A DNA stretch of 64,000 nucleotides from Delphinapterus leucas (lineage: Eukaryota > Chordata > Mammalia > Artiodactyla > Monodontidae): positions 2,292,814 to 2,356,813 of the forward strand of contig NW_022098008.1 in assembly GCF_002288925.2 (NCBI RefSeq). The letters run 5' to 3'. The notes under the pieces are model-generated. The model did not search any database. It was given only the letters and a program-made list of their open reading frames with translations, and was not told the DNA's origin. Positions 1-11,957 of this stretch are shown piece after piece. Each line of letters begins with the position of its first letter. Position 1 is the first letter of the stretch. Both the position numbers and the translations under genes were made by a program.

Positions 1-984
1 GTGTAAGTGCGTTTCCAAGCTAATTATTTGCCTTGTTTTATGTATAGATCCATTCAGTGTTGGGTTTGGTTATGATGGGTTTGATTGTAACTACTGGGCA
101 ACATTTATTAAGAGTTCCTAGTGTTGTGAGCATTTAAAATATAAGGGTTTTCACTTCAAATAGCTTATTAAAAAATAAAACCTCCAGATTCCAAGTAGAT
201 AGTTGGATACAATGGGAAGAGAAGAGAGAGAAAATATACCTAAATATAAGAAAGAAAAGGAAGAATACAAGAAAGCATAAGTATACTAAGTGTATGAAGA
301 TTATGTGCATTAAGAATACATTTAAACACGAGAAAGGGAAATCAGTTTGTTCAGATCAATTTTGATGACTATTTTAATTTGGTTTTGGAATTTTAGTTTT
401 TATTTTATTTTGAAGTTGGTGAGCATTGTTCCTTCTAAGTCTAAGGACTTAATACTTAAGGTAAATTTGAAAGTCAAATTGGAAAACAAACCAAAAAAAA
501 AACTTCAATAGACTCAGAGATAAAGGAGAGAGAATATGATTCTAAGAAGAAATTGCCCACTCACCTCACTCCAAACTCCTTGGCTCTGCGCTCAGGCCCT
601 TTGTGCCCCAGGACCAGTTTCCATCTTCCTGCTGTCTGACACTGCTTTCCGGCAGGCGCTGGACCCGTGAGGTCATCGCAGGGAGGCTCCCCGATGACAT
701 CAGATCATGCTGCCCCTCTTCACCTGTGCCTCTGGACCATCACCCTTGTCCATTCAGCTCCCGTGAGCCTCCCTGTTGTCACTGGCACAGAACCACACTC
801 TTCAAATAGTATTTATCATACTGTTTTCTCCTGCTAGCCTATTAACTATTCTTTGTAGAAAGTAATAGAACAAGGGAAAACAAAGCAAGGAAAATGAAAA
901 ACACCCATGATTCCCAACTCAGAAATAACCGCTACTGGCATTTACACGTATAGACTCGTATGATATACATACATGGTTCCATAA
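1..984. other. AT-rich unique DNA, nothing recognised to about 600
   Basis: This stretch is AT-rich, with short A and T runs, up to about position 560. It then becomes GC-richer. I see no repeat family, no long open frame and no splice-flanked exon. Confidence 0.6.
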
Positions 985-1027
985 GCGTGTGTGTGCGCGC
1001 GCATGCACGCGCGTGTGTGTGTGTGTA
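985..1027. repeat. Compound (GT)n/(GC)n dinucleotide tract
   Basis: About 43 bp of strictly alternating purine and pyrimidine, mixing GT/TG steps with a GCGCGCGC core and a short GCATGCACGCGCG segment. Mixed GC/GT alternation is the composition most prone to form left-handed Z-DNA. It is a simple repeat with likely length polymorphism and no coding meaning. Confidence 0.9.
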
Positions 1028-4000
1028 TTTGGCTGGTTTTATATTCTGATGGGGAGGCGGCTCAGCGTGTCCAAATTTGTATTTTGGCTGACACTTGGCA
1101 CAGGGGCGTGGGCTTCTGGTACCCTCTCCATAGATAGTTGTTAAGTACGTGGATAAGAAAGGCAGATTTAAAGCTTTCCTTTGATTTTTTTTCTTCACGG
1201 TAACTTCTTAATAGTCTGAAAATAACAAGTGTAGTTATTTTGTACATGTCAAGCCAAGTCATTAATTAGATTAGTGTTCCCAGGAAATGTATCCACCTTT
1301 TGACTAAATAAACTCACTTGCCTTTGCAAACATCCCCTTGTGGCTGGGTTTACCTTGCACCTGTGCCCAAGGAGGAGAAATGCCTTTCGTTTGCATTAAG
1401 AATCGAAGGTTTCATTCCTTAAAATACTTCTCACGAGTGAAACGTCTAACGTGTTTTGACATATGATGCTATGACTGAAAACAACTGTTTAGAAGATTAT
1501 CTTTGTATTAATTTTCTAACCAGCTTTTGACCCCAGTCAGTGCCTGTTCACTCAGTAACTGGATGAAGATTAGAGGGTGCCTTTGCCACTGAAACGTGTA
1601 CATTGAATGTTGTTGGGCCCTCATAAGGGCTCTGGATGAATATGCTTTTATAACTTAAAAGGAAGGAAGAATCTCGTCTTTGGCAAAATTGTCACTGGCA
1701 CAGCCGTCACGTGTCCCTTCTCATTTTACTGGCGGGCGCCGTGGCCAATGCAGTTCAGCGCAGAAATTAGGGACACGGGGCTTTGGAAGGAGTAAGGAGG
1801 CCACCCCTTTTCCTCGCAGCGTCTGCTCTTCCTCACACACAGAGTGAGGTTGGACAGCTATTTCTACTACTGTTTGACTTACTGATGAGACTTTAGAAAC
1901 AGATTTGAAATAACTGGATGGGACCTTTCTGCTTTTCTCAAGCCGGGAGCGAACTTAGAGGGAAACTAGAATAATGAGTGTGACTTGGGCAAGCTGCTCC
2001 CGGACAGCCCTGGGCCTCTGGGTAAGAGGTTGCTTTCCGAAAATAAGAATGTGCTTTCTATTCTTTAGGGAAAAACGTCCACCCTACCCTGCACTCAACC
2101 CTGTGTCTCCAGACCATTGTCACTGTGCTCAGGGCCCCCTCGACCTCCCGAGTGAGCTCTTTGCTGGAAAATGAAAAAGCAAAATCTCGACTCGTATCTG
2201 CATTTACGCTGCTGGATACTTCTGTTTCCTTCAATCACATACAAATATCATGTAGACTCAACAAGGAAGAAAATGGTTTTAAAGTTGGTTGAGTTTAATA
2301 ACGTAGTTCCAAGAACGATAGCTTTCCCACCACAAGGCGGGGGCCCCCTGGAAGGCGGTTTTGTGCCACTTGAAGCAGGACAGACATCAAACCAAACGTG
2401 TCTATTTAGTGGGGACTCAGAGCCCAAGGTGGAAGGGTGACTTTTACAGAATTAATCATGGATTTACAGGGTGATGTTGGTACTTCTGGGCTAGAGCTTT
2501 TCTCTAGTGAAAGTGGGTTTATTAATGGACTGAAAATATACTTCATTAATTTTCACTGAAAATAGCAGAAGGTAGCAGAGTCTGGGAAGAGAAAGTCGGG
2601 GCTGTGACAGATGACTGTCCCCGGGTTGCTTCGGAAGGCAGTGGGGCTGCCAGGGGCCTCCTGAGGCCCATCCACCTCTCTTCCCAGCTCCAGAGATGGG
2701 CAGCAAGGGAACCTTTGCCGACAAACTCCACGGTCCCGAAGGAAGCCCCTTCTGGAGGACCATTGATACCACTGCTTATTCACAGAAACTCCTGAGGCGT
2801 GGCAAGCATGAGAACACGACATTCAACGTGGAAACTTCCATTTTCATCTCATTAAGAGGGCATGAATTGAATGCTAATTAGAGAAGAGAAATAAAATAAA
2901 AATGGCTGTTCCAGGTCATCCAATGAAACCGGTTCCACGTTGGCTGCATTCGTAACAAAAACAACGATTTCATGACATGTGTTTAATAAGTAACCTGCAC
3001 TAGTGGCCGGTTTAAATGATACTGTAAGAGGATGTAATCCAGCTTCCAGGGGACACGCATTGTCCCGAGACCTTACTTAGGACCCCTCATGGCCATAGAT
3101 TTTCAGCAGTGCTTGCTGCTAATCTTGAAGTTGACAATTTAAATTTCCAGATGCCTGCAGAACTCCGTGGTTCTGCACATACATTTACTTTCTCTCAAAA
3201 GCGTAATCAAATAGCTTCAGAGGAGCTTGTAAGTCAGTGCATGAGATAAGCCACACTCTGCGTATTTGTCCTCTGGCCCCAAATCTGCACCTGGGAGCAT
3301 CCTGGCTTCCGGGCTTTTCCCTGGATGATGGGTAGTCCCCAAGGCTGCCGATGGGGAAGGCTACCATCGCCGGCAGGGCGCCCCCTGCCCAAGCCCAAGG
3401 TGAGGTCAGAGGTCACTGGGCTCAGCCAAGCAGATGCAGGAGGAGATGGAAATGGTTCATCCAAGCATCTCTCCTTGTGGACACAGCACAGCGCCCTCTG
3501 CCGGGCCTCCCACGGGGGCGGCCTCCTGTCCCCTTGCCAGGGTCGTGTCAGGCTTAAGTGACAACAAAAGATCAAAGGCTCACCTCCACCGTGAGTGAAC
3601 AGAACTCTCAAGTCCGGGAACCTCTGTTTATTATTTCAAGAAAACGGAGTTAATTTCTTGAAAGACAGGCAGCTGGCACCTCCCTGCTCCGGATGAGCTG
3701 TGCGGTTTTGCAGGACAGGCCGGTGCTTGTCCTTTGGAATCAGGAGCATCGAGTTTGTAGCCACATTGATGTCTTTGTAAAGGTGATACATGCGGTCTGT
3801 CTGTCAGACAAATACCCCAACAAGTACAAGTGTTTATCAAATTCCCTGTAAACGCGCAGGTCTGAGGACCCTTTCAGGCCGACGTGGGAAGGCTTGCTCG
3901 TCTCCTTCACACAGAAATCGCTTAATGATAGTTAATATCGCCCTATAATCTCAGCAGCTCCCATTTAATTGCAACGTTTTGAAGTCTGTCTGCACCCCCG

Positions 4001-6585
4001 GAGGATGGTGGATCCCTGGTCTTAAGCATCATTCAGGTGGTCCCGGCTCCCAGGGAGGCAGGGGTCACCTGCTGAGCACTCCTGGTCCAAGTGTTGCCTA
4101 GTCCTTCAGAGAAGCTGGTCCCACACTGCCCCCAGGGGAAGACCACCTCTGGGGAAGGCCCGAGAATAGGCATGGGGCTACTTCATAAGGGAAAAATCTT
4201 TTCCAAAAAAAACAAAACCTCAGCTTTTGAAAAAAACATGCAGTTCAGCATGGACTTGTTTGGAAATGCCAATAAAATAGTTTAAAAACATCCAGTGCCC
4301 CTCCTTTGTGTGAGAGAGAACCGTGCGGTGAGAGATTGGCTGGCCTGTGCAAGGGAGGGTTTCATGCATTTTCTTTATCTAGAAAAGTTTCTCTCGGGGA
4401 GGGTCCTCCTCTGGGGCTGGTCTCACCTCTGTCCCCAGAAGGGAGGATGCCTTGTTCATTTCCCCGACGAATCCAGACTGTATTTCCCTACTGGGCTCCA
4501 TAAATAAACTCCTGAATAAAAACTGCTGACCTCAACACGGTTTTCAGCGCATCGTCTCTATTTTGATGACATAGAAGCAGACTTCATGGCCCATAATTGC
4601 TCAAAATACATGGGTAAGTGTTGAACTGAACTTTTCCAACCAAACCCATAAAACCATCAACAAATGAAGACTCACCACTATCACTGAGTTTTCTCGAAAT
4701 TTCATAGATTGATTTCATATGTATATGCAATAATTTACTTTTCAATGTGATGAAAATAAAATGCAATGTGAGCCTATGAATACCTGTCAAGATTATCAAA
4801 GTATCTGGGTAAATCTAATGGCGATTTGGCCTGTAAGAGTCATTGGATACTGTAGACCAGATGACTGGCAAATACAATTTTAACCTCAAGCATGAAGGCC
4901 CGATGTCTAGGATTATGACAGAAGCCTTAATGTGTTGAATATTTTATTTGCTTTTTGAAGCAAAACGGTATGTAATTTTTTAAAAGTGTGAACATATTTT
5001 TCTCAGAAGATGCATGGCTTAGAGGTTCCATTGGTTTGGGAATTATCTTAATTAAACTTATTTATATGAGCTGCCATAAATTTCCAATTTTTTGCCTTTG
5101 GTTTACATTTCTTTGTGGTTCTGGGTGACTCCTTTCTATTTACTTCTTTCATTGGATTGAGCAAGCCATTCACACACGTAAAGTAACATTTATTCTCATC
5201 CACACTTACTAGGCGTTTGCCTTACATAACCTACCTTTAAGAGGGATGCACCTTTTTGTTCTCCTGAGTTAGAAACCACGTGGGGGAGGTCAGGAGGGAT
5301 GGCAGGTTGTTTTAACTCTTGAACAGCATGAGTCAAGACTGTCTCTTTCAGCAGTGTTTCCCCAGGCATCCTCCATGTCGGATGGCAGGTGGTACGGAAT
5401 TGAGAGCATCTCTCAATGTCTTCATTTCTTATTCCTCCACTTTTTATTACAAAATTGATACCAAACACAAGTGGATTACTATACCCCAAAAATTCTTCAG
5501 GTAGGCGAGCGGCTACCTAACAATGATCTCAAAGGATGAATATACAAATTAATTGATTAAATAAACCCGTGTCTACTGCACCTCAGCAGGGCCTTCAGAG
5601 GAACAAAGGGTCTACCTGCAAAGTCTTCCTGAAATGGAAGGGGGCATTAATTACACCCGTGCTATGGGTTGATTTGTCTCTAGTTTCCTTTTGTCTTGGA
5701 GTTGACTACCTGGACTTCAAAGCACGCTTTAAAGCTGAATCTCTTCTCCATGGCAAAAGCCAGTGTTAAAAGGCAGGGATTACAATAAAAGTTCTTCAGT
5801 TAAATACCCAAGCTTGTCTTTGCACAAACTTCACAACAGTTAATGACATACATAAAGCTATCAGCATTTTCAAGACAGACCTCTTTTAGAGTTTAGCATG
5901 GGAAATCCACACACGTTATTTAAAGACTATTACAACGTGCTCTCTTTTTCCTTACCCTAAAAGCCTCCAGAGGCCTAGTTTTCCCTGATCCCGACAACGT
6001 TGCTTCTGAAACAGTGTCATGTAGACTAAAGTCCGCTGTCTACATGGACCTCGTGGTTATTGGTTGGCCTTTTGTCCAAACCCACACATTGGCTCCATAC
6101 AACCCTCCTGAATCAGACGAAAGCATTTATCAATTTCTGGACAAAGTCTTTTAGGGGTGAGTGCTTTTCAAATCTCTCGTCCATATGTGGGTAAATAGAT
6201 TAAAGCAAAGGATGAAGACGTTTAGTGACTTATGTATTAGTATAACTTGTCCGGTCAGACACTGACTATAGGATCCTATCACCTATTACTGATCCCTCCC
6301 GAGGTGTGAGCATCTTTATTCTAACTAGTCTGATGCCCCTGCCAGCATCTCTGTGCTTCTTAATAACCAGTTTCTCCTTTTTATGGAGAGAGTGCTAATT
6401 TTCCCTTCACTGTTTTCTATGACCGTCCCTTGGTGAGCTTTGCTAACAGGGTCCTGTCTCTTGTGCAATATTGCATCACAGCGGTCCTATGCAATTATTT
6501 CATGTTGAATACATTAACCGGTGCATAGTTTGCCTGACTCGAGGTCTTTAGAACTTTATTTTCTGTTTTGTTTTGTTCTGCTGTG

Positions 6586-6587
<2 letters not shown>
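1028..6587. other. Unique noncoding DNA
   Basis: About 5.5 kb of mixed composition without a confidently recognised transposon. Within it, 3370-3505 has two CTCF-like motifs, described separately. Open frames here are all under about 130 codons, lie on both strands and lack recognisable domains, so I treat them as chance. AT-rich parts (4500-5200, 5700-6500) may contain decayed repeats that I cannot name. Confidence 0.55.
3376..3504 (-). promoter_or_regulatory. Candidate pair of CTCF-type motifs
   Basis: Two short GC-rich strings resemble the reverse complement of the CTCF core, GCGCCCYCTGSTGG: GCGCCCTCTGCCGG at 3491-3504 and GGGCGCCCCCTGCCC at 3376-3390. The 3491 copy differs from the core at one position, and both point the same way. 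The 3376 copy also sits in a near-perfect palindrome (3372-3389). Motif matches alone predict occupancy poorly, so this is a suggestion only. Confidence 0.3.
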
Positions 6588-6630
<43 letters not shown>

Positions 6631-6631
6631 G
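6588..6631. repeat. (TG)n tract ending in (CG)n
   Basis: About 34 bp of TG repeats pass directly into a GCGCGCGCG end. Like the tract at 985-1027 it is alternating purine-pyrimidine and potentially Z-forming. It is a simple repeat and likely polymorphic. Confidence 0.93.
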
Positions 6632-6871
6632 GCACATACATCACCAAGGCTATGCCTCTGATGTTCTCAATGGCTTTTGTTAATTACTTGTTGTTGGGGC
6701 CACTTGATTTCCTTAGGAATGAATCTAAAGAATTCCCCGTTCTGAAGAATGATTTCCTCTCACTTATTTTCTTAAGAAATTAGGGGGAAATTCTGGAGGT
6801 TGAGAGGGAAGCATTGTCACCACACTTGGCCATTGTCTTTCTGGAGAGTCGATCGTTCATGATTATCCCCC

Positions 6872-6900
6872 GCTCAGCTCAGCTCAGCTCAGTTCAGCTC
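6872..6900. repeat. Short (GCTCA)n pentamer tandem repeat
   Basis: Nearly six tandem copies of the pentamer GCTCA, one carrying a GTTCA variant, stand just upstream of a small CpG-containing patch (6901-6990). The array is too short to be a minisatellite and is probably a slippage product. Confidence 0.85.
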
Positions 6901-6999
6901 ACCGGGCTCGCGCTCCGGTCCAGCCACACAAAAGGCTGCTTTGCTCAATCTCAAGCTTGGGTGCTCACCGAGACGTCCACTTGCAGCTGCGGCTCGTCC

Positions 7000-8110
7000 C
7001 CCGTAATTAGCCTGTGATGGCTGCTGCCTCTTGTGGCTTTGCCTGTGAGAGACATTTGACACAGCAGACATCAGAGGGATTTTTCAGGAGGCTCTCGTGG
7101 CGTCCGAATGGCTCTTAATTAACCACTTAGGTCCCCCTCCTTCACTCCCCTGCTTGGCACTTTCCAAATGGTAGGGGTTGCACCGTGGATCTAAACTCCG
7201 GGGGAAGCGTGCTATCAAAAGATCTTGTAAATGAAGGCTTGTGTAAATTATTTTTAATGATTCCCTCCTGGCACATCATTATGTTTGTAGCTACACACAG
7301 GCACTTCAGAGATGGCTTGTCTTCCGTGAGGTCAGCTGCAGGACCACCATAACTAACTGCAGCCAGGAAATGGCTTATTAATTAGCGCAGTGATTTTACA
7401 TTGCTAAGAGCTCTGATGTACGGAGCTAGAATTGTAATTGTGCAGAATCGAAATAATAAGCCATCTCTGGGCTCCTTATGTAAATTGGCATATTATAAAA
7501 TCATTACCTATCTAAACACTGAGTTTTAATAAGAATTACAATGATGAATTTTATGATAATTGACACTCAAATTTTAATCTCTTGGATTTTTATCATTTTG
7601 GTGGTTAAAGTGTGTTTCTAATTAAGTGTTGCTTAAAATGCAAAGGATTGTTTAACGATTCTGTTCCCTTCCTCTAGTTCAAATTAGGTTATTCTCTTTG
7701 GTCACAGGAAAGAGGCCTTCTTAGTAATAGATCTGCAACATTATGTAACACTTGTACAGAAAGATGTTTAATCATCACTTTTTTATGAATATGATTTTGA
7801 TGACGCTATAGTGTCAACCGTGAGACAAGAAACGCTAAATGGTGTTGGACGTGGCTCCCATCATAAGAGTGACGTACAGAGAAGAAGTAAAATCAGGAAA
7901 AAATAATACATCTGTATGAGAGCTCATGGATTTGGGGTGGTGATTGAATTTTTAAATAATTACGGTTTCAGAAGCAAAAATATTTCCTAAAACCTATGCG
8001 ATGCAATTTAGTGATGTAAAATCACCAGTATTATGATTTATGAATGACATCATACAATAAATGGCTATTACTGTTGTTTCCAAAGCAAACCCCAATAGGA
8101 GAAAGAAGAA
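7000..8110. promoter_or_regulatory. Enhancer-like AT-rich block (candidate conserved noncoding element)
   Basis: An AT-rich, repeat-free block packed with homeodomain-type cores: GTAATTAGC near 7004, TTAATTAA at 7115-7122 and TTAATTAG at 7378-7385. It also carries inverted repeats: CAGAGATGGCTT at 7307-7318 against its exact complement at 7458-7469, and ATGGCTTATTA at 7370-7380 against its complement at 7454-7464. No open frame of note is present. Composition and motif density resemble vertebrate developmental enhancers. Conservation is inferred, not measured. Confidence 0.4.
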
Positions 8111-9950
8111 AAATTTCCCTTTTATTTGATGTGGAATAAACCATTGCTTGAATTATCGCCATTACCTATGAAGTATACCTCAGTGAAATATTCACACTTA
8201 CTATAATCACCGCCCATGATCCGGCTGGAATAAGAAGCTCTTTTCTTGAAGAAGAATACAATTGGAGTATGGAAGTATTTTCTGTCTTTATGGTGTTGAA
8301 TTGATCTCAAAGAATACCTGGCATGTGAACTAATATAAGATTGAGTGACCTGAAAAAAAAAAAATATTGGAGTTAAAGAACAAAATAAACTGAAGCAGTT
8401 TTTAGAAAATCAATGTTACATCTTTTTGGAAGTAATAGACATGCAACTGGATCTTGAAGACGTTATGGACCCGTTGCAGATAAACTAAAAATATTTAAAT
8501 GGCTGCTTTCCCATTAATCCCCTGGGGAGAGTTGAAGAATCTGCATGGAAAATGGGAAGTGCCCCATTTCTACCTCCAGCCACCTGGAAGCGGACTGTGT
8601 GAGAGTCCTGGAACCCCGTCCAGGGAGGCTGGGGAGCCCTGAGGGTCCCTGTCTGTGTGAAGGCATCACCCACAGACCACTCAGCTGGTGGCCAGAACCA
8701 GAGATGGGAGCCATTCCAGCTTGAGTCCAGCAGGGCAGGGGCTGCGGGCTATCCTTCACTTCCCTGAGACCTGGCCTTCCCCCTACTCCATCTCCATGCA
8801 CACGCAGCTTGGGGTGGGTCCACCTGCAGAAGGGCCTCAGGCCCCTCTGCATGGACCACCGTGGTACCTGACCAGCTCACCTGCTCAATGTCTGCGGCTG
8901 CACAGTCACCAGCCCAGGCAAGGCACCCATGTTTAAGCTTCGAGTAAGAAATTTTAATTGCAAACAGCAAAACCGCAGCTTCCCCACCCCATTAAGCAGC
9001 CCCTTTGGTCTGTACGCCATGTGTCCATCTCAGGAATGATGGTTTGGGGCATGAGTCTTGGCAGATGAGTTTCCCAACTCCTCCTTAAGACCTGCACCAG
9101 GTGTAGGGATCCCCAGAAACAGGCACCTCACGATGACTCCGCCCTCTCGTGCAGCCCGGCTTAAGTGCACCCTTTCCTGCAATTCCGCTGTCCTGCTCTT
9201 TGCAATTCGCCCCATGGTCAGGATCTAGTGTTGGTGTCCCAGCCATGTCCACTTGCTGATCTGACTCATCACCTGGCTGCCTCAAGATCCTCAGTCTGCA
9301 AACCTAACCCCTCCTCCCATTTCACAACATTCTGACCTTCAACATGGCCTTGTGCTCTTTCCACTAAACCGTGATGGCCTTATCCTCATGGGTCTGACAT
9401 TCTGGAAGTATGCTTGTAACAAATCTCAGCAGGAGGGGGCCGCCGTCCCCTGAGAGCTCTGCTCCAAGGGATCCAGAACCTTTGGCTGCAGGCTGGGTTC
9501 CTGCTCTTGGCTCTGCCCAGGGATAGCAAGCCAAGCGTGGACCACTTTTTCCTCCTGCCTGTGCTTCTCATCAGCCAGGCATCTGCATGGTGATCAGACC
9601 ACCTCTGAGCACTTGGCTGGCCAGGGTGTTGGATGACTCTCTGAGCTGCTCCTCTGAGCTCAGCCCTGATTCACAGCAACACAGCTGCGGGCAGCCCAGT
9701 TATAGGTGCGTAGCCAACGCTGGGGACAGACATCCTGAGAGGGACACGTCCCATTCCTCCATTTCCTTGGCTCGCCCCGGGACTCAGTATCGAGCGGCTA
9801 ATTTAAGGAGATAGACCCTTGTGTAAAAACACAAAATTTGTTAGATGTGTTCTGTGGAAGAAACGAGGTACTTGAGTAATTGCAATGTACGCATATCAGA
9901 TGGCACTGTCTCAGGCAGCAGGAGGATGGAGCCAGGAGAGCTCAGGGCTG
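8111..9950. other. Unique noncoding DNA
   Basis: Composition shifts from AT-rich to moderately GC-rich near 8510. A 12-A run lies near 8352. Short overlapping open frames occur on both strands at 8500-8970 with no recognisable domain. I recognise no transposon. Confidence 0.55.
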
Positions 9951-10720
9951 TCAACCTACACCTCCATCTCAATCTCGAAATCAACCTGCACCTCCATCTT
10001 TATCTCCATCTCCACCTCCACCTCCACCTCCAGCTCGATCTCCACCTCCATCTCCACAACCACCTCCATCTTCATCTCCATCTCCACCTCCACCTCCATC
10101 TCCACCTCCACCTCCATCTCCAACTCCACCTCCACCTCCATCTCCAACTCCACCTCCACCTCNNNNNNNNNNNNNNNNNNNNNNNNNNNNNNNNNNNNNN
10201 NNNNNNNNNNNNNNNNNNNNNNNNNNNNNNNNNNNNNNNNNNNNNNNNNNNNNNNNNNNNNNNNNNNNNNNNNNNNNNNNNNNNNNNNNNNNNNNNNNNN
10301 NNNNNNNNNNNNNNNNNNNNNNNNNNNNNNNNNNNNNNNNNNNNNNNNNNNNNNNNNNNNNNNNNNNNNNNNNNNNNNNNNNNNNNNNNNNNNNNNNNNN
10401 NNNNNNNNNNNNNNNNNNNNNNNNNNNNNNNNNNNNNNNNNNNNNNNNNNNNNNNNNNNNNNNNNNNNNNNNNNNNNNNNNNNNNNNNNNNNNNNNNNNN
10501 NNNNNNNNNNNNNNNNNNNNNNNNNNNNNNNNNNNNNNNNNNNNNNNNNNNNNNNNNNNNNNCCTCCATCGCTACCTCTACCTCCAACTCCACCTCCGTC
10601 TCCACCTCCATCTCCACCTTCATCACCACCTCCACCTCCATCTCCACCTCCACATCCACCTCCATCTCTATCTTTACCTCCATCTCCACTTATATCTCCA
10701 ATTCCAACTCTCCTCCATCA
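9951..10720. repeat. Hexamer/12-mer minisatellite (CTCCAY)n, interrupted by an assembly gap
   Basis: Tandem CTCCAC/CTCCAT hexamers, often paired as a 12-mer, run from about 9951 to 10162 and resume from 10563 to about 10720. The edges are degenerate and the centre is more regular. The unit contains no stop codon in several frames. Long apparent proteins of His-Leu, Pro-Ser, Ser-Thr (plus strand) and Met-Glu-Val-Glu (minus strand) repeats are therefore artefacts of the repeat. The array size is unknown because the middle is unsequenced. Confidence 0.93.
10163..10562. other. Assembly gap of exactly 400 N
   Basis: A run of 400 N lies inside the minisatellite, with repeat units on both sides. 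The gap is most likely unresolved tandem repeat. Exactly 400, shared with the gap at 54561, may be an estimated or placeholder size. Confidence 0.98.
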
Positions 10721-10879
10721 TGACCATTCCCTGATATCCTCACGGCCCAGCACTCTCCATCTCCATCTCTGTCTCCATTTCTCTTCCATCATACCACCTC
10801 GGCCCTCATCCTCACCCCTACAGCCAAGGGCACAGAGAAGTGGTGGACTCTTGCACCTGAACCTGACACCTCTCCTGCT

Positions 10880-11322
10880 TTACTTGGCCTGTGCTGCTGT
10901 AATTAAGTGGCACAAATGGGGCAGCTTAATCTATAGGACTTTAGTCTCTCACAGCTCAGAAGACCAAAAGTCTGAATACAAGATGTCAGCAAGGACTTGC
11001 TCCCTCAGACGGCTCTAAGGAGGATCATTAGTTGCCTCTTCCTGCTTCTGGAAGTTGCCAGTAATCCTGGGGTTCCTTGGTTTTTAGACACCTCACTCTA
11101 GTCTCTGCCTTCATACTCACGTAGTGATCTCACCTGTGTCTGTGCCCAAATTACCCTCTTACAAAGGTACCTATCATTGGATTGCATTGGGACCCACTCT
11201 GACCCAAGACTACCTCATCAAAACTTCTCTGATTACATCTGCAAAACCCTACTTCCAAGTAAGGTCACATCCTGTGTGGGTGGACAAGAGTTTGGGCGGG
11301 GACATCACTGAACTGACTACAC
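10880..11322 (-). mobile_element. MLT1-type solo LTR (ERVL-MaLR), diverged
   Basis: Read on the plus strand, this copy shows the reverse complement of the MLT1 LTR layout. It has a degraded 'GGGCTGCTGTAAC' start, the block around CTCTCACAG, 'AGTCTGAATACAAG', then 'CATTGGATTGCATTGGGACCC', 'TTACATCTGCAAAACCCTA' and 'AAGTAAGGTCACATCCTG'. Sense orientation is therefore minus. MaLR LTRs are relicts of ERVL-like retrotransposons shared by placental mammals. No internal region or second LTR is seen, so it is a solo LTR. Subfamily is not assigned and ends are approximate. Confidence 0.75.
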
Positions 11323-11530
11323 CATCCCATTCAAGGAAAGAAGAGGCACGCAAGGGATACCCCAGCCAGCTCCTCTTCCTTGTCCTTTTAGGAGGAAAGC
11401 AGAGGCCTTCACACAAGCCCATCACTTCCACCCTCACAGGTTTAATTTCTTTCTCTTATCAACTAAAACAGGTTTATGGCATGAGGTGTTTTTGTACAGT
11501 GTCTCCCCAGATCCTAGAGAAGGATGGTGG

Positions 11531-11957
11531 CTATATTAGGATTTTCCTGAGCAACAGAACCAATAGGAGAAATACATACACAAATATTTATATAAGATAT
11601 ACAATATCATATTAACCTACTTATTATGAGGAATTGGCTCACATAATTATGAAAAGTCTCCCAATCTGACACTCAGGTGGAGACCCAGGACAGCTCGTAT
11701 TGTAGCCCCTCTGAGTCAAATCTGAGAGTAGGAGACGGATGCCCCAGCTCAAAGTCAGGCAGAAGAAAGGAGCAAATTCCCTCTTCCTTTGTCTTTTGTT
11801 GTATTCAGGACCCTGGTGGATAGGAAGATGCCACCCACATGGGGGAGGGCCATCAGCTTTACAGGGTCCCCTGATTCAAATTCCAGTCTTATTTGGAAAC
11901 ACCTCCCAGACACCCCAGAATGATACTTAGCTGAATATCAGAGGCCCTATGGGCCCG
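11531..11957 (-). mobile_element. Old LTR-like interspersed repeat
   Basis: The order of blocks matches a common mammalian interspersed repeat read in reverse: a TATTAG start, 'CAACAGAACCAATAGGAGA', a TA-rich stretch, 'GAGGAATTGGCTCACA', 'GGTGGAGACCCAGG', 'TTGTATTCAGGACCCTGGTGGAT', then 'CCAGAATGATACTTAGCTGAATATC'. I recognise the family as an ancient LTR-type element of the ERVL/MaLR class but cannot give a subfamily name. It follows the MLT1-type LTR by about 200 bp and is about 427 bp long. No target duplication is evident. Confidence 0.55.

Noticed and set aside
1973..2040. MIR-like string GTGTGACTTGGGCAAGCTGC followed by CTGGGCCTCTGGGTAAG
   Set aside because: Only a short partial match to the MIR core. 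Too little to separate from chance.
9845..11018. Very long His-Leu, Ser-Thr, Pro-Ser and Met-Glu-Val-Glu open frames
   Set aside because: They are translations of the (CTCCAY)n minisatellite and of the N gap, with no independent coding signal.
11124..11615. 163-codon plus-strand frame
   Set aside because: It runs through the MLT1-type LTR and the start of the next old LTR relict.
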